Shown piece after piece: positions 1 through 11,541 of a stretch of DNA of 64,000 bases. The notes below the pieces were generated by a model. That model did not search any database and was not told where the DNA came from. It was given only the letters and a program-made list of their open reading frames with translations. This DNA comes from Amblyomma americanum. Lineage: Eukaryota > Arthropoda > Arachnida > Ixodida > Ixodidae. Every line of letters begins with the position of its first letter. The stretch's first letter is position 1. The translations under genes were made by a program, and so were the position numbers. The stretch covers positions 24,514,269-24,578,268 of the forward strand of contig NC_135505.1 in NCBI RefSeq assembly GCF_052857255.1. Reading direction: 5' to 3'.

Positions 1-1404
1 GGAGGCGCTCGATGGCTTGGAACGTGTCAGGCGGGGTGTGAAAGAGATCCCATATGATTGGATTGATTGGTTATCTGAAACTGAAAGGTGAAATAACTTT
101 TTCACTTCTCATTAAAAGCCGGCATAATCAGCGCAGGAGAAATGGCTTATACCTTCTGCCGGCCCTCTTTCAAACAATAACGAAATATTCCCGCAATTTT
201 GAACTCCGAACCTACTGTACTTGTTCGTGTTGTGGGAGGTGGTGCAGCTCGTCACTTCTCTTCCGAAGCGATTCATGATCTCTGATAACACGATTCTATA
301 CTGCAAGCAAAGATTCTTAGTGTACCTTTTAATTGGCTCGCCTCACGTGTTAAGAGTTTGTCAACTTGTGAATGTCAATGTATCCTGGCATGTGTACATA
401 TGTACGTAGTATTTTCTCTAATCACCGGCACCGACTCCTCTAACCCAAACCACTTCAAGCAATTCAATGTATTTTGGCATGATCACCCTCCATTCGCACC
501 CTCAGTCTCCATTTACCTTCCCTTTCCCCCCTTATTCAGTGTAAGTAGCAGGCCAGGAACACCTCTCACCCTTTCCTTTCACTAAATTAATTAACTCCAT
601 CTCTCCATTGATACAACATTGAATCTCCAAGCTTAGAAATGCACCGATTGATAAGAAAATTTGCTGTGGTTCAGCCACTGCTCAACCTGGTAAGAGAGCG
701 GAAGTTGTGGTATATCGGACAAGTAGACGCGGCTTGGCCTTTGTAACGTTGAGTGCCTTCCCCACACTGGAGAGGCAACGCGCCCACCCTGGCAGGTCTC
801 GGATAAATTAATGATTGATTGCGAGAGGTTGGTCACCCAATGAACGCTGCGGCCTATTGCTGCAGTGGTGCGTGTCTGCCACAACGTTGTCAGCGCTAAA
901 GAATGCAGGGCACATCTCTCTCTCACCACCGCTACGTACCTCAAGGCGCGATTGAGGCGTCCACTGACCGAGGGAGCCAGTAATTCGCCCTTCCTTTCCT
1001 CAAAAATCATCGGCGTCTAGAGCGCTGTCAATGCTAACGCCAATGAACACAAAGACACCAGCGATCTGTAGCTTCGGTGCCGCGTTCTGCTACAAGGTTG
1101 TGAATGCCAACGCATGCAGCGCACATCTGTTTACTGGCACGTAGCTTAAAGCGCAACTGAGGTGTCCACGTCATACCCTCATCGTTTCTTAACTTTGTAT
1201 TTGACCTTTGACCCTGACTTGACCTTGGGGTGTCTGAGGCAGCATGTGGTAGGACACCATAGTTATACCATGGCTTAGTCTTGGTGTGGCCTCTGGCTCA
1301 CTTGAAGGTCAAAACCGCAAGGTCACCGGCCAGGAGCGGCGGCCAAGTTGACTAACTACGCGACGTTCCAGCGACACCCCTCGTCGTGGGTCCTCATACA
1401 CAAT
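1..1404. other. Non-coding stretch, no gene recognised
   Basis: I see no convincing gene here; open frames are short and show no domain. About 770-825 resembles part of the SINE at 20411-20585 (both hold a TAATGAT...GCGAGAGGTTG block), so an old repeat may lie around 760-1000. At 1202-1325 there are several AGGTCA-type half-sites, including TGACCTTTGACC, a direct repeat spaced by one base; see findings. Confidence 0.5.
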
Positions 1405-2660
1405 TCGTACACAGCCACCGAGATCACAACATAGCGTGCTCGTACACCGTGGTACAGATCCTTCCCCTTCGCTGATCGGGTCCTGCCCTGCACGTACTTA
1501 ATGTATGCTGGTCCCCGAAACTGAAGCGAGCGACCTTCGCGGACCTTTTTAGCCGTGCACTTAAAGAGGCGGGTCGCGACCCCCTGCTGATTGTGGGCGA
1601 CTCCAACGCCCCTAGCCAGCTATGGGGCTATCGTAAGGAAGAAGTGCGCGGACGCATGCTGGCGAACTTGGCGTCCACACTGGGCCTCACTCTCCACACC
1701 GACCCGGCATTTCCTGCCCACGCAGACAACTCTGTGACCCGAGCCACATGCCCGGACCTCACCTTCACTCGCAACGTAAGACACGCAGACTGGATCTACA
1801 GAGAGAAGACCCGTGGCAGCGACCACTGCATCCTCAACACCGCCGTTTATACACGCACCCTAAAGCGCCCAACCAGCGCCGCCACACAAGAATGCATCTC
1901 CAATCAGACCGCCTCTCACCAAAATTTCCCATCCAACGCCAACACTAACATCGCAGAGCAGGGCTACACGAACTGGTCCCGATCAGTCATATCGCACCTT
2001 CGCTCCCACGCGAAACATGAAGCTTACGGAGGTGGCCACGGACGCGGACAACCACCTCCTCCACCTCTGGGAAGAAACACAAGAAGCTCAAAAGCGCGCA
2101 CGGCGGACCTCACCCGGCAGGCAGCAGAGTACGTGGCCCAGCTCGCCGACTCCATCTGGGTGGATCGCTGCAACACGGCGGCGAGGCAAATGTCGAGCCG
2201 CAACAAGTGGCGGCTCTTCCGAGGCTTCATCAACCCAACACTGACCCGCAAAGAAATGCAGAAGCACCTACACAAAGCCATGCACACATTGCAAGGAAAT
2301 ACAACGCAGTTGGCCCAAGCGCTCCGGGATCGCCATCTGTGCGCAACTCGGGACGCTCGCACATCGACCTACTTCTACGCAGGCAGGGAAAACTCGGAGC
2401 TGGACAAGCCTTTCCAGCTCCGCGATCTACGGGCCAGTCTGGCCAAAATGAAGAAGGGCACCGTCCGGGCCAGGACAAGGTCAGCGTCAAACTTTTCGCG
2501 AGCCTTATTGATTGGGTATACCAGTGCCTTCTGGAAGATATCAATGTGGTATGGACGGGGGAACGCCCCCTCCCCACTGAATGGAAGACGTCCCTCGTTA
2601 CTCTCATCCCGAAGGCAGGCAAACCGATAGACACGGACAACCTCTGCTCCATCTGTTTTC
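1405..2660 (+). pseudogene. LINE ORF2 fragment: endonuclease C-terminus to RT start
   Basis: Decayed ORF2 of an RNase H-type (I/R1-like) non-LTR retrotransposon. The APE endonuclease is visible from about 1590: a GDSNAPSQLWGY motif (usually GDFNAPH), then TCPDLTFTRN and GSDH, which carry the catalytic Asp and His of the family. A long charged linker follows. The reverse transcriptase begins near 2550 with TEWKTSLVTLIPKAGKP, but only after a frame change, and stops abruptly at 2655 where AT-rich DNA begins. The endonuclease N-terminus is poorly preserved. The missing RT core may resume at 9890, in a fragment of similar GC-rich style that starts about 45 residues further into the domain. Confidence 0.8.
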
Positions 2661-3063
2661 TTATGTTTTTACTTTTTAATTATTTTTTATTTATAAAATT
2701 TGTAATATCCTAATTTTTCATTTCTTTGCTTTTTTAATTTTCTTTTATATTACGACTGCTTTATTATCAGTATGATAAGATTACTATGCTATTGGGTACT
2801 TTTCCACTGGGAGTAGCATTCAATTTTTTGCCTGGCGTTTTTTGTTGACGACGCCGACGACATGAAAATTTCCTTGGACGGTAGAGGTATACACCTCCAC
2901 TCTAAAAATTGATAAGTCGCTTTATGTTGAGCCTGTGAAATATCATAAATTTCTTGATCGAAAAAAATAGTAATATATATTAATGCTTTCATTCGCCTAG
3001 AGACATCGTGTGTTACCTGGTTTGCTTTTCTCTTTACGTCTCTCTCCGTTCTCCTGTTTTATA
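2661..3063. other. AT-rich gap
   Basis: AT-rich sequence between the LINE fragment and the Tc1-like transposase. It may be the left flank of the Tc1-like element, but I could not find a clear terminal inverted repeat or the transposase N-terminus. No gene is supported. Confidence 0.4.
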
Positions 3064-3273
3064 GATATCTGCCCGAGTACACGACGGGCATGCTGTCAAG
3101 TGGCAGGTGCGCTGTCAATGTCTGGGGTGTCATTAGTAAGGATGACCTGGGCCCCCTTGTGCGCATCGAAGGCTTCCTTCCTTCCTGCAGCGTTCTTTTC
3201 CAGCAGGATCGTAGCCCTGTTCACACAGCACGCCTCGTGGGCACACTGCAGGAAGAGCTGGGCATCCGCACGC
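3064..3273 (+). pseudogene. Tc1-like transposase, central part
   Basis: The frame reads LPEYTTGM..., then NVWGVIS, LGPLVRIEGF and LFQQDRSPVHTARLV. This is the middle of a Tc1/mariner DDE transposase; QQDRSPVHTA holds the second catalytic Asp. The DNA-binding N-terminus is not seen upstream. At 3273 the frame is cut by a LINE insertion; the protein resumes at 8872 with LEC..VGAYLNPIENVWG. The 8 bp CCGCACGC lies on both sides of the LINE (3266-3273 and 8872-8879), as expected for a target-site duplication. The gene is broken and cannot make an active transposase. Confidence 0.85.
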
Positions 3274-3320
3274 GGATCGGCGCTAGGGGCCCGAGTGAGC
3301 GGACATATCTCACATCGACT

Positions 3321-3420
3321 CAATTCAATTCAATTCAATTTATTCAACATCTTGAGGATGTTGGGTGCGTCGACAAAAAGCCAGAGAGAAGGCTTGACAG
3401 GGGTCGACGCACCCTACAAT
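3321..3420 (-). repeat. CR1-like LINE 3' tail with paired stem-loops
   Basis: Minus-strand 3' end of a second, 5'-truncated CR1-like element, ending in (TTGAA)n. Two hairpins can be drawn. One has a 7 bp stem (3345-3351 with 3357-3363). The other has a perfect 12 bp stem (3363-3374 with 3403-3414) enclosing an inner AAGCC/GGCTT stem (3378-3382 with 3391-3395). The same layout occurs at 34535-34602 and 36132-36202. Because it lies inside the 5' part of the LINE at 3274-8871, it is either a nested insertion or was carried along. Its 5' limit is unclear, perhaps near 3550. Confidence 0.75.
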
Positions 3421-3769
3421 GACCTGACAGCAGCATCAGTTTGGTATACAGAGGGTCATATATGTTAATACCAGGATCATTACACGAATATGAAAATAAT
3501 ATAAAGCGGAGTAAGCATACAGCCAGAAAATACAAATAATGAGTACAATTTCTGGCTCCTGCGCCCAGCTAAATCTTCCCAAGGACCCATCAAGGCCCTC
3601 AACGGATCCAGGAAGGTACACGGGCCCTAACCGTTATCATCTTTTGGATGTGCACGATGATTCACAAGAACTGACAAGTGAAAGCGTCTCCGCCTGCTGT
3701 GCCGCTGTGCTAAGCCTCTCCTCATAGAGGTGAGCCTCGCCGGCGCGCTGCGTTCCTCACTCACCGGCA

Positions 3770-5204
3770 GTGTACCTACCCCCAACAGCCATGGAGGTGC
3801 AAGCTCAGAGGCAAGACCTTCGTCCCAGTGAGTGGACCCCGACACTCCGCGCGTACAAGAGAGAAATCTCAAGCGCGGAAACGCTGGCCATATCCCATCA
3901 AGCAGCGTCTGTTCCATATAAGCCTACGACGTCTGCGTCCGCTACCCCTGAGACTTTCAAGCCTACATACAGGCCTCAACAAGAACAACTGCGCGCGACG
4001 CGCGCAGTCGCACACCGAAGCAAACAACTTGCTCCACTCCATCCCGGCACCATACGCGTCGTTTACCGACCAAGAGGAGGCCTCGCTTTGAAAGGCACCA
4101 TGGCGCAGCCACTCCTGCAAACCCTGCAAGTCAGCGCTGCTGGCCGTGACCTCGAGGATATTCACCTGTGGGTCCACCCTACGAATAACACCTTCACGGT
4201 TGCTACCCCGCAAGAGACAACCGCCCTTCACCTCGTCCAGCTCAGAGAAGTGGTCCTCCAAGAGACCGCTTACCGTGTCGCAGCCTACATTGCACCGCCG
4301 GCGGCTGCTGTGCACGGGGTCATCTCGCAAGCCTACTGGGAGGAGACGCTGGAGCAGATGCTACGGGACCCAGACCCGTAACCCGTACGCTGATATTATT
4401 GCAGCCCCCAGAATGGGTAGGACTCATTCTGTACTGATCACCTTTGCGCACGGACCATGCAGTCCCCCATACCATACGCTACATGAGTGTAGTGTACAGA
4501 TACACGCCGTACCAGGAACGTCCAGACGCGTGCACGAACTGTCGTCGGCCGGGCCATAGGTATGAGTGTGCCCGCACCCCAAGACTGGTCGCTGCCCGCG
4601 GTGCGGAGACAAGCATGAACCGCAAGATGTGCCCTCCTGCATTCCGACCTGCATTCTCTGTGGAGGCCAGCACCTCACGGGCACCGGCTCGTGCATGGCT
4701 AGAAATCGCACCGCCCAACCACGCAACCCATCGCCCAAGAAGGCAATGCCCCCTAACAAGGATGACTTTCCTCCGCTGCAAACGAACAAGAACGACTTTC
4801 CTCCGCTGAAAGCGGCCCTCCCGTCTACTGCAACATGGGCCTCCAAGGCTGCCGGGACAAACACCAGGACCTGCCAGGACCCCGACGTGAAGGCTCTGCG
4901 AGAGGAGGTAAAGCAGCTCAGGGCAGCCCTCTCTACCGCCACCTCTGCTGCATCTCCCCATCCACCAGCCCCCTCCCCTTATCCCACCCAACCCACCCAA
5001 CCTCCCCCTATACAAAGAAGGCCTGATGAGAGACCAGTCGAGCCAATAGACCTAGACGCCAAATTTCAGGCCTTCGCCCAAAACTTGGAAGCCAGGCTCA
5101 CAGAGCGCATTACTGCGCAGCTCACTGCACAGTGCCAGCTTATGACTGAATCTACCATTACCCGTCTAATCGATAGTGTCATATGTAGCATCATGCCCAA
5201 GTAG
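3770..5204 (+). pseudogene. LINE ORF1, gag-like with zinc knuckles
   Basis: Nucleic-acid-binding ORF1 protein of the surrounding LINE. The N-terminal half (to 4381) is rich in basic residues and holds IRVVYRPRGGL and YRVAAYIAPP. Both patterns recur in the ORF1 at 22.7-24.3 kb, so the two are related. Stops and a frame change follow at about 4382-4560. The C-terminal half then gives zinc-knuckle-like motifs: CTNCRRPGHRYE with the last Cys in a shifted frame, CPRCGDKH...C and CILCGGQHLTGTGSC. A proline-rich stretch and a helical end (ALREEVKQL) finish the protein at the stop 5202-5204. It would bind element RNA in an RNP, but this copy is broken. Confidence 0.8.
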
Positions 5205-5297
5205 AGGAGCGCTTAACTCGCTTCACTCCTGGACTCAACGTACTATCCTCCCACAGTCCCACTCTCCACACCCCTGCATCCCCTCACTACCCAACAA

Positions 5298-8200
5298 ATG
5301 GCTCTTCCGACGGTCCTTAATTCCTTACAGATTCTTCATTGGAATTGCTGGGGCTTTCGGCGAAAGCGCGATCCTCTGCAGCAAATTATCGCAAGTTCGT
5401 CATTCCCACCAGACATTATCGCCATTCATGACGCCAATGTTTGCAGGCAGCTGCCAGGATATGCTTTTATCTCCTCAGATCCCACTGATCTTCCTCGGGT
5501 GCTCACATATGTCAGTAAATCCTTGCATTACGTGGAGCACGTAATTACCTCCCCTATCGCTAACAGCCTATTGAAGTCTTACCGCCCACCCCTGCAAAAT
5601 CAACCCTGTTCTTTGTTAACTCCTACCTTCTCCCACGTCAGCCAATTAACTTACTCCCCTCCCTTCTCAAATCCGCAACCCTGTTGGCCGGATCAAACCC
5701 CCTACGTATTGCCGGAGATTTTAACTGCGGTCACGTGGACTGGGGCTATCGGCGCAGCAACCACAGAGGCACAGTTTTATACAATGCGACGCTGCCGCTC
5801 CACCTGACCACATTTAATGATTTCAGCTTACCTACGCGGATTGGTAACAGTATTACTGCCGATACTATCCCAGACCTTACGCTTGGTAGCAACTTGGACC
5901 ACCTGCAGTGGGAAAGAATGCTTTCCACACTAGGCAGCGATTATCCCCTAATTCGAATAACGATAAACTATCGCCGATCTCAGCGCAAATTTACCGTTAA
6001 GCACACTAATTGGGACGCGCTTCGAAAATTTAGACAAGCGCAGCCAACACAGGCCCCCTTCGACCTAGACACCTCGATTATTCAGTTGCAAAAAGACATT
6101 CGCCAACACACTCAAACGCTCGACATTACCCCAGACACCCCTGTTACTGACAGCAAGCTCGCCCACCTCCTCCAAGCACAGGACAACATAACGCAAAGGT
6201 GGAAGACTCAGAAGCACAATAGGAGACTAAAACTCAAACTTGCACAGATTCGATCCCAAATAGTAAAATGTAGTGCCACTCTTTGCAAAGCTAACTGGGC
6301 TCAGGTTTGTGACGGTCTCCGTGGCAATCTCCACAACCCACGCTTGGCATCTGTTAAGGCACATGCTAGAACCCACGCAATCCAAATCCTAGACGCGCCA
6401 TAGCATTCGCCGCCTCGCTCACAACCATCGACAGGACACCGACGCCTTCCTCGCCCAGGTGAAATGCACCTATACAACCCCCGGTATCCCTTGCAATTAT
6501 ATTGATTATGTGGGCCCACCCCAGCTCGAGCTTGACGCCCTTATTACAGAATCAGAATTTCGCGCCGCCCTATTGAAATTACGGAATACCGCTCCGGAGA
6601 TGATCAAATTACCAATGCAGCTATCAGAAATCTTGACGATGAGGCCATCTCTGACTTAGTCAACTACTTTATTGAATGTTGGGAGGCAGGTACTCTCCCC
6701 GCCTCGTGGAAGCATGGAAAAATTTTTATTCGAAAACCCCACAATCCTACCACCCTTGAAAACGTCCGCCCCATTTCTCTTACATCCTGTCTAGGCAAGG
6801 TCTTCGAGCACATAATTCTTGCTCGGCTAACAACGCACATGGAAGACAACCACCTTTTCCCCCACAGTATGCTCGGTTTTCGTGCGCCTCTATGTGCGCA
6901 GGACGCCCTACTTCAAATTACGCATGATGTGCTTGATGATACCATCCCCCACCACACTAAAGCTATCCTGGCAGTTGACCTCACCAAGGCATTTGACAGA
7001 ATTCGACATGATGCCATCTTACGGGAACTGCAGGCCCTACAGGTAGGCCCTAATACCTAAAACTACGCTCGCGCGTTTCTCTCGGGCCGCACTGCCTCCC
7101 TGCACATAGATCAGGTTACCACATCCCATTATACACTCAGAGAGCTCGGAACCCCTCAAAGAGCGGTCCTTTCTCCCCTTTTCCTTAACGTTGCTCTCAT
7201 CCCCCTAGCCCACAAACTGGCTCTAATCCCACACCTAAAGCATACCCTGTACGCTGATGATATTACCACATGCACAACTCATGGCTCTGACGGGGAAATT
7301 GAGGAAACTCTTCAGTTAGCAGCAGACACCATCTCCTCGCAAGCGTCATCTATCGGGCTCCAATGTTCCCCATCTAAGTCCGCGCTCTTCCTAATTAGGC
7401 CAAAATCTGGCGCTTACTCGCCCATCCAAATCAATTTAAAAGGATCCCCTATCCCCAGCACGCCGTCCGCATCCTTGGCCTCCACTTGCAGGATTCTGGA
7501 CGAAATGAACATACCCTTAAAAGGCTCAAGGCCTCCACGCAATCCGTGTTGTACCTTCTACGCCGAGTGTCCTCCCTTAACAAGGGTTTAGACGAAGCGG
7601 ACATGAAAGTAGTGCACGCATTTACGCTTAGCCGCATTCTATACGCAACCCCATATCTCAAATTGAACCGCACGGAAACCGATCGCGTGAATGCAATGAT
7701 CCGCCTTGCGACTAAGGCAGCCCTAAACTACCCTCGTAGCGCTAGCACAGCCAGACTTCTTGCACTAGGTATGCATAACACCATTCAGGAACTAGTTGAC
7801 GCGCACCTTCAGGCACAGTGCCTTAGACGTGCCACGAGCGCCACTGGCCGCCATATACTCTCTTCCCTTCGCATCAACATACCCGCTAACCAGTCAACCC
7901 TTATAGCCATCCCTCGACACATCCATACACCCCTCGTTGTGAAACGCCTTCCTCGAAAGGTCCATCCCCAACATCACATCCCTCGCCGCGTAGCTCGCAC
8001 TAATGCCCTCCATAAGTGTTATGGGTAAGCCCACGATGTCATTTGGGTAGACGCCGCTTGTACAGCGCATGAAGCGGTAGCAGTTGCCTGCAATCCAACC
8101 CTACCTCAGCCCCTAACTCACCGTCTTCCCTCGGGCTCTACGCCTGAGGCAGAGGAGACCGCCATCGCCCTAGCCCTTGCACATTCGGACGCCCGATACA

Positions 8201-8834
8201 TCTTCAGCGACTCCAAAACGGCTCTGTCCAACTTTACAATTGGCACGATTCACGCCCCTGCCTGGCAATTGTTGAACACCCCTACCCAAAATTTACTGCG
8301 CAGAGTAGAGCTTCAGTGGGTGCCGGCTCACTCTGGGAACCCTGGAAACGAGGCTGCCGATAAATTGGCCCGAGGTTTGATTTGATGGGCTCAAGACAGT
8401 CTCGATCCAGAATTCTCGAGGGAGCGGGCGCACACCTTTGCGAAGCTCAAGCAAATACCCCGTTTGGACCATCGGACTTACCCTCCTCCACCAACCCTCT
8501 CTTACGCACTCCCAACAGATCCTCTTCAGACGCCTCCAGACCCGTTCTCTGTCATCCCCTCAGCTTTTGTCCCACTATTGCGGCACATCCCCTGCATACT
8601 CCCTATGCGGTGACCCCCACGGCACTCTCCCATATCATTTTCGGCTGCCCTGCTGACCCTCCCCCGCGGGGACAGCACGCCATCTCGAGCTGGGAGGACT
8701 GGGAGGTCCTGCTCATGTCTGCAGACCCGACATCGCAGCTTGCTGCGGTGACTCGGGCTGCCGACGTCATGTCCCGGCATGACCTACTTGCAGTGCGGGA
8801 CCGCGCAGTGGCCCAGGGACCCAGCTGGGTCTAA
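5298..8834 (+). pseudogene. LINE ORF2: endonuclease, RT, RNase H
   Basis: ORF2 of the same LINE, read in several frames. APE endonuclease: LQILHWNCWGFRRK (about 5325), RIAGDFNCGHVDWGY (5705) and GSDYP. RT: GLYxx-type fingers near 6690-6790 (FEHIILARL), motif A AVDLTKAFDRIRHD (6970), then a stop, RAVLSPLFLN, and an intact catalytic box LYADDITT (about 7248). The thumb is at 7490-8025. RNase H: VIWVDAACTAHEAVAVA (8040), EAEETAIALAL, YIFSDSKTAL and WVPAHSGNPGNEAADKLA (8310-8375), giving the usual D-E-D and His pattern. A conserved C-terminal segment ends at 8832. ATG 5298 is the best start. At least five frame breaks make it inactive. Confidence 0.85.
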
Positions 8835-8871
8835 AACTCACTTGCTCAATAAACTTTTTCTGTCTGTCTGA

Positions 8872-9083
8872 CCGCACGCTGGAATGTCCACCAGTAGGTG
8901 CGTACCTGAACCCCATCGAGAACGTGTGGGGGCTGATCAAGATGCAACTTGCGGCCCGGGATCTCCGCGTCGGCTACAGCTGATCAACTGTGGACTGCCG
9001 TAAAACAACGAGGGCAGACTCTTCGTGCTCGCCCCGACGTTGCGTCATCACTGATTCGATGCCTTGGCGAGCTGCTGGTGTAA
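8872..9083 (+). pseudogene. Tc1-like transposase, C-terminal part
   Basis: Continuation of the transposase at 3064-3273 after the LINE. The frame reads VGAYLNPIENVWGLIKMQL, the classic PxLNPIENxW block that carries the last catalytic acidic residue in Tc1 enzymes. A frameshift near 8985 is followed by DQLWTAVKQRGQ and SSLIRCLGELLV with a stop at 9081-9083. Downstream sequence runs into a Ruka SINE at 9199. I could not identify the right terminal inverted repeat. Confidence 0.85.
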
Positions 9084-9198
9084 TTGCCGTGAGTTTCAAC
9101 TCGCTATGTATTAGCTGGATGTTGCGTTCAGATTGTTCATTTCTCATGCCAATAAAGAGCCTTGTAAGTGCCAAACATATTTAATACCTATTTGAAGC

Positions 9199-9440
9199 AG
9201 CCGCCGCGGTGGCTGAGTGGTTACGGTGCTCGGCTGCCGGCCCGAAAGACGCGGGTTCGATCCCGGCCGCGGCGGTAGAATTTCGATGGAGGCGAAATTC
9301 TAGAGGCCCGTGTACTGTGCGATGTCAGTGCGCGTTAAAGAACCCCAGGTGGTCGAAATTTCCGGAGCCCTTCACTACGGCGTCTCTCATAGCCTGAGTC
9401 GTTTTGGGACGTTAAACCCCCATAAACCAAAAAAAAAAGT
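9199..9440 (+). mobile_element. Ruka-type tRNA-derived SINE
   Basis: The head reads as a tRNA relative with an A box (TGGCTGAGTGGTTACGG, about 9210) and a B box (GGTTCGATCCC, about 9256), the internal RNA polymerase III promoter. The body ends in GACGTTAAACCCCCATAAACC and an A-run. A perfect 10 bp target-site duplication, TATTTGAAGC, flanks it at 9189-9198 and 9441-9450. This matches the Ruka family known from ixodid ticks and is the best clue to the organism. A related copy lies reversed at 21365-21598. Confidence 0.93.
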
Positions 9441-9450
9441 TATTTGAAGC

Positions 9451-9889
9451 GGGTGTTCAAAGCGAGGTTCCACAGTGTCTTGTATTTTACGCCTCGATGC
9501 ATTCCTCTACGTAGTGATTCGAGGGTCGAGTGGGAGCCCCTTTCAACAGCATGCCGATACAGGCGAGGCATCGACGCGCCAAAAACGGAGGCAGAGGGAA
9601 GCAGTTCTCCCTACTTTTGCTTGAGAGAGCTTAAGGGCTTTGCGATGCACGCTCCCCTTCGTTGGTACCGTCAGCTGCAGTTTGGCCGGACGCCGCGCAA
9701 AAAATTTATCAAGCGTGATAAGCACCCGCACAAGAGCGAGGGTGAAGTTTGTCGTCACTCGGAGCACTCTCGCAACCAGCGTGTGGAGAGAGATAGCAGC
9801 GCCGCGTTGCGGACCCTCAGCCACTGGTGCGCCCGGAGGCGACGTCTCTGCACTTTTGCTCACGACTGCACCTCGAACAACACAACACC
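9451..9889. other. Unassigned stretch
   Basis: Open frames exist on both strands, the longest on the minus strand (about 210 codons, 9543-10184), but none has a recognisable domain and the minus frame runs through the RT-coding region that follows. I see no supported gene. Confidence 0.4.
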
Positions 9890-11541
9890 TTCGCGGTCGC
9901 CGTGCTCGGATTTCTCCCAGAGATTCACACAGGATGTCCTCCTCCAAATTGACCCCGAAATCCTGAACCACATGAAGCAGCCCCCAAAAGAAAAAAATGG
10001 TCCTCGCGCTCGACCTAAAAAGAGCATTCGACAACATAACTGACGTGGTAATGCACACTTGAGTCAAACCCACTGCGGCATCAAAACCTTCATTTACGTG
10101 AAACAATTTCTCACGGAGAGTCTGTCCTACATCCGAATACAAAACCAAGAGCACGAACTTTTCCTGCTCGACACGAGGGGACACTAAAAGACGCGCTGCT
10201 GTCCCCTCTGCTATTCAACATTGCCATGATGCGCCTACCTGCCCTGCTGGATGCGGTCGAAGGGGTGCAGCACGCGCTATATGCCGACGACATCACCCTC
10301 TGGGCCATGCAAGGGCGCCTGGGGAAGACCAGCCAGCAAACGGCCGCCATCATAGTGGACCACTATTCATGCGGCTGTGGACTGAAATTCTCCCCATAGA
10401 AATCGGAATTGGTGCATCTGCGCCCCTCGCTCACATGCTCGACCGAAATCAATCTCTCCTCAAAAAGCGGTCCCATTCACGAATCGAAGGAAATCAGGGT
10501 CTTCAGACTCTTCATACAAAACCAGTGACGCTGCGACACAACACTCGCCAAGCTCCGGTAGGTGGGGGACCAGGTGGGCCGCATGGTTCGCCGGGTTTCC
10601 AACAAGCGTGGTGGGTTACGAAGCAAGGACGCCTTGCGGCTGGCGAAATCATTCGTGACCAGTCTAATCTTGTATTCGACTCTCTACCTCCACCTGCGGA
10701 AACAGGAAGAGGACGCCCTCGAGGTCATCCTATGCAAAATCATGAAACAGACACCGGACCTCCCGGTCTCTACCTCTACCAGCCACCTCATGGCGCTGGG
10801 CGTGGTGAACATCTTCCAGGAGCTTTGAGAGCCTACTTAGTCAACCAATAAACGCGTCTTGCACAGACCAGGTCCGCTCGCCTCCTCTTGGACCGGCGAC
10901 ACATAAAACACGTCTATGACATTGAGGAAAGGCATAAAGGGCCACAACCCTGGAGACGCGCCCTCCACGTCAAACATCTTCCCCGCAACATGTCCAGAGA
11001 AGACCGTAACGGTCGTCACCAGGCACGCACGGGATCGTTGGCGCGATACTATGGTCCCCAAAAACGTGTGTATTACGCGGACGTTGCTTCCCACACCACG
11101 CGGGGGGCGGTGGGGACACGGCCGCAGTCGTACACAACACATAGTTAACGGGCTTACTTTCGAAGCCTGCAGCGCAACACACGAGGAGGAGATTGTCATT
11201 GATCTCGCACTCACTAATCCTAAGCCAAAGCACATGATAACCGACTTGAGAGGGGCCTGTCGGAACTATGAGCTGGGATGGACTCCCCCGCTTGCCTGGC
11301 GCATACTGCAATCTAGCTGGCAATACGTAGGTTGAACTCCGCGCAGAATGATTTGGGCCCCCGGTAACCAAGGACTCCACGGAGACGAACAAGACGATCA
11401 GGCCACCCACGCACTCTCTCCCCGGGCTATTTCCCTGTCCTTGGAAGTAGAGGCTTGACCTAGTATTGTGAGGAGAAGGGGCCAGTAGGGCCCTAACCCT
11501 AGCACCTCTTTGCCAACAGTTAATGGTAAATAAATGTTTTA
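9890..11541 (+). pseudogene. LINE ORF2 fragment: RT core to RNase H
   Basis: RT is recognisable from RFTQDVLLQIDPEILNHMK (about 9915), then a frame change to VLALDLKRAFDNI (motif A, 10000) and ALYADDITLWAMQG (catalytic box, about 10275-10315). Thumb-like LRLAKSFVTSLILYSTLYL is at 10635 and SHLMALGVVNIFQEL at 10785. RNase H is suggested by VYYADVAS (about 11068) and by MIWAPGNQGLHGDEQDDQA (about 11347). It ends with AATAAATGTTTT near 11541. It begins about where the fragment at 1405-2660 stops, so both may be one element opened by later insertions. Many stops; inactive. Confidence 0.75.

Larger units (their letters stand above)
3274..8871 (+). mobile_element. LINE (RNase H type) inserted in Tc1-like transposase
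   Basis: A 5.6 kb non-LTR retrotransposon with two ORFs: a gag-like ORF1 with zinc knuckles, and an ORF2 with endonuclease, reverse transcriptase, RNase H and a C-terminal region. It ends with CAATAAACTTTTTCTGTCTGTCTG-type sequence, that is an AATAAA-like signal and a short (CTGT)n tail rather than poly(A). The flanks carry an 8 bp direct repeat (CCGCACGC) and the interrupted transposase frame continues across them. Domain order suits the I or R1 groups of LINEs; I cannot place the clade without a tree. Several frameshifts and stops show it is inactive. Confidence 0.85.

Noticed and set aside
9543..10184. Minus-strand open frame of 213 codons
   Set aside because: No recognisable domain, and it overlaps plus-strand RT-coding sequence; best seen as a chance frame in GC-rich DNA.
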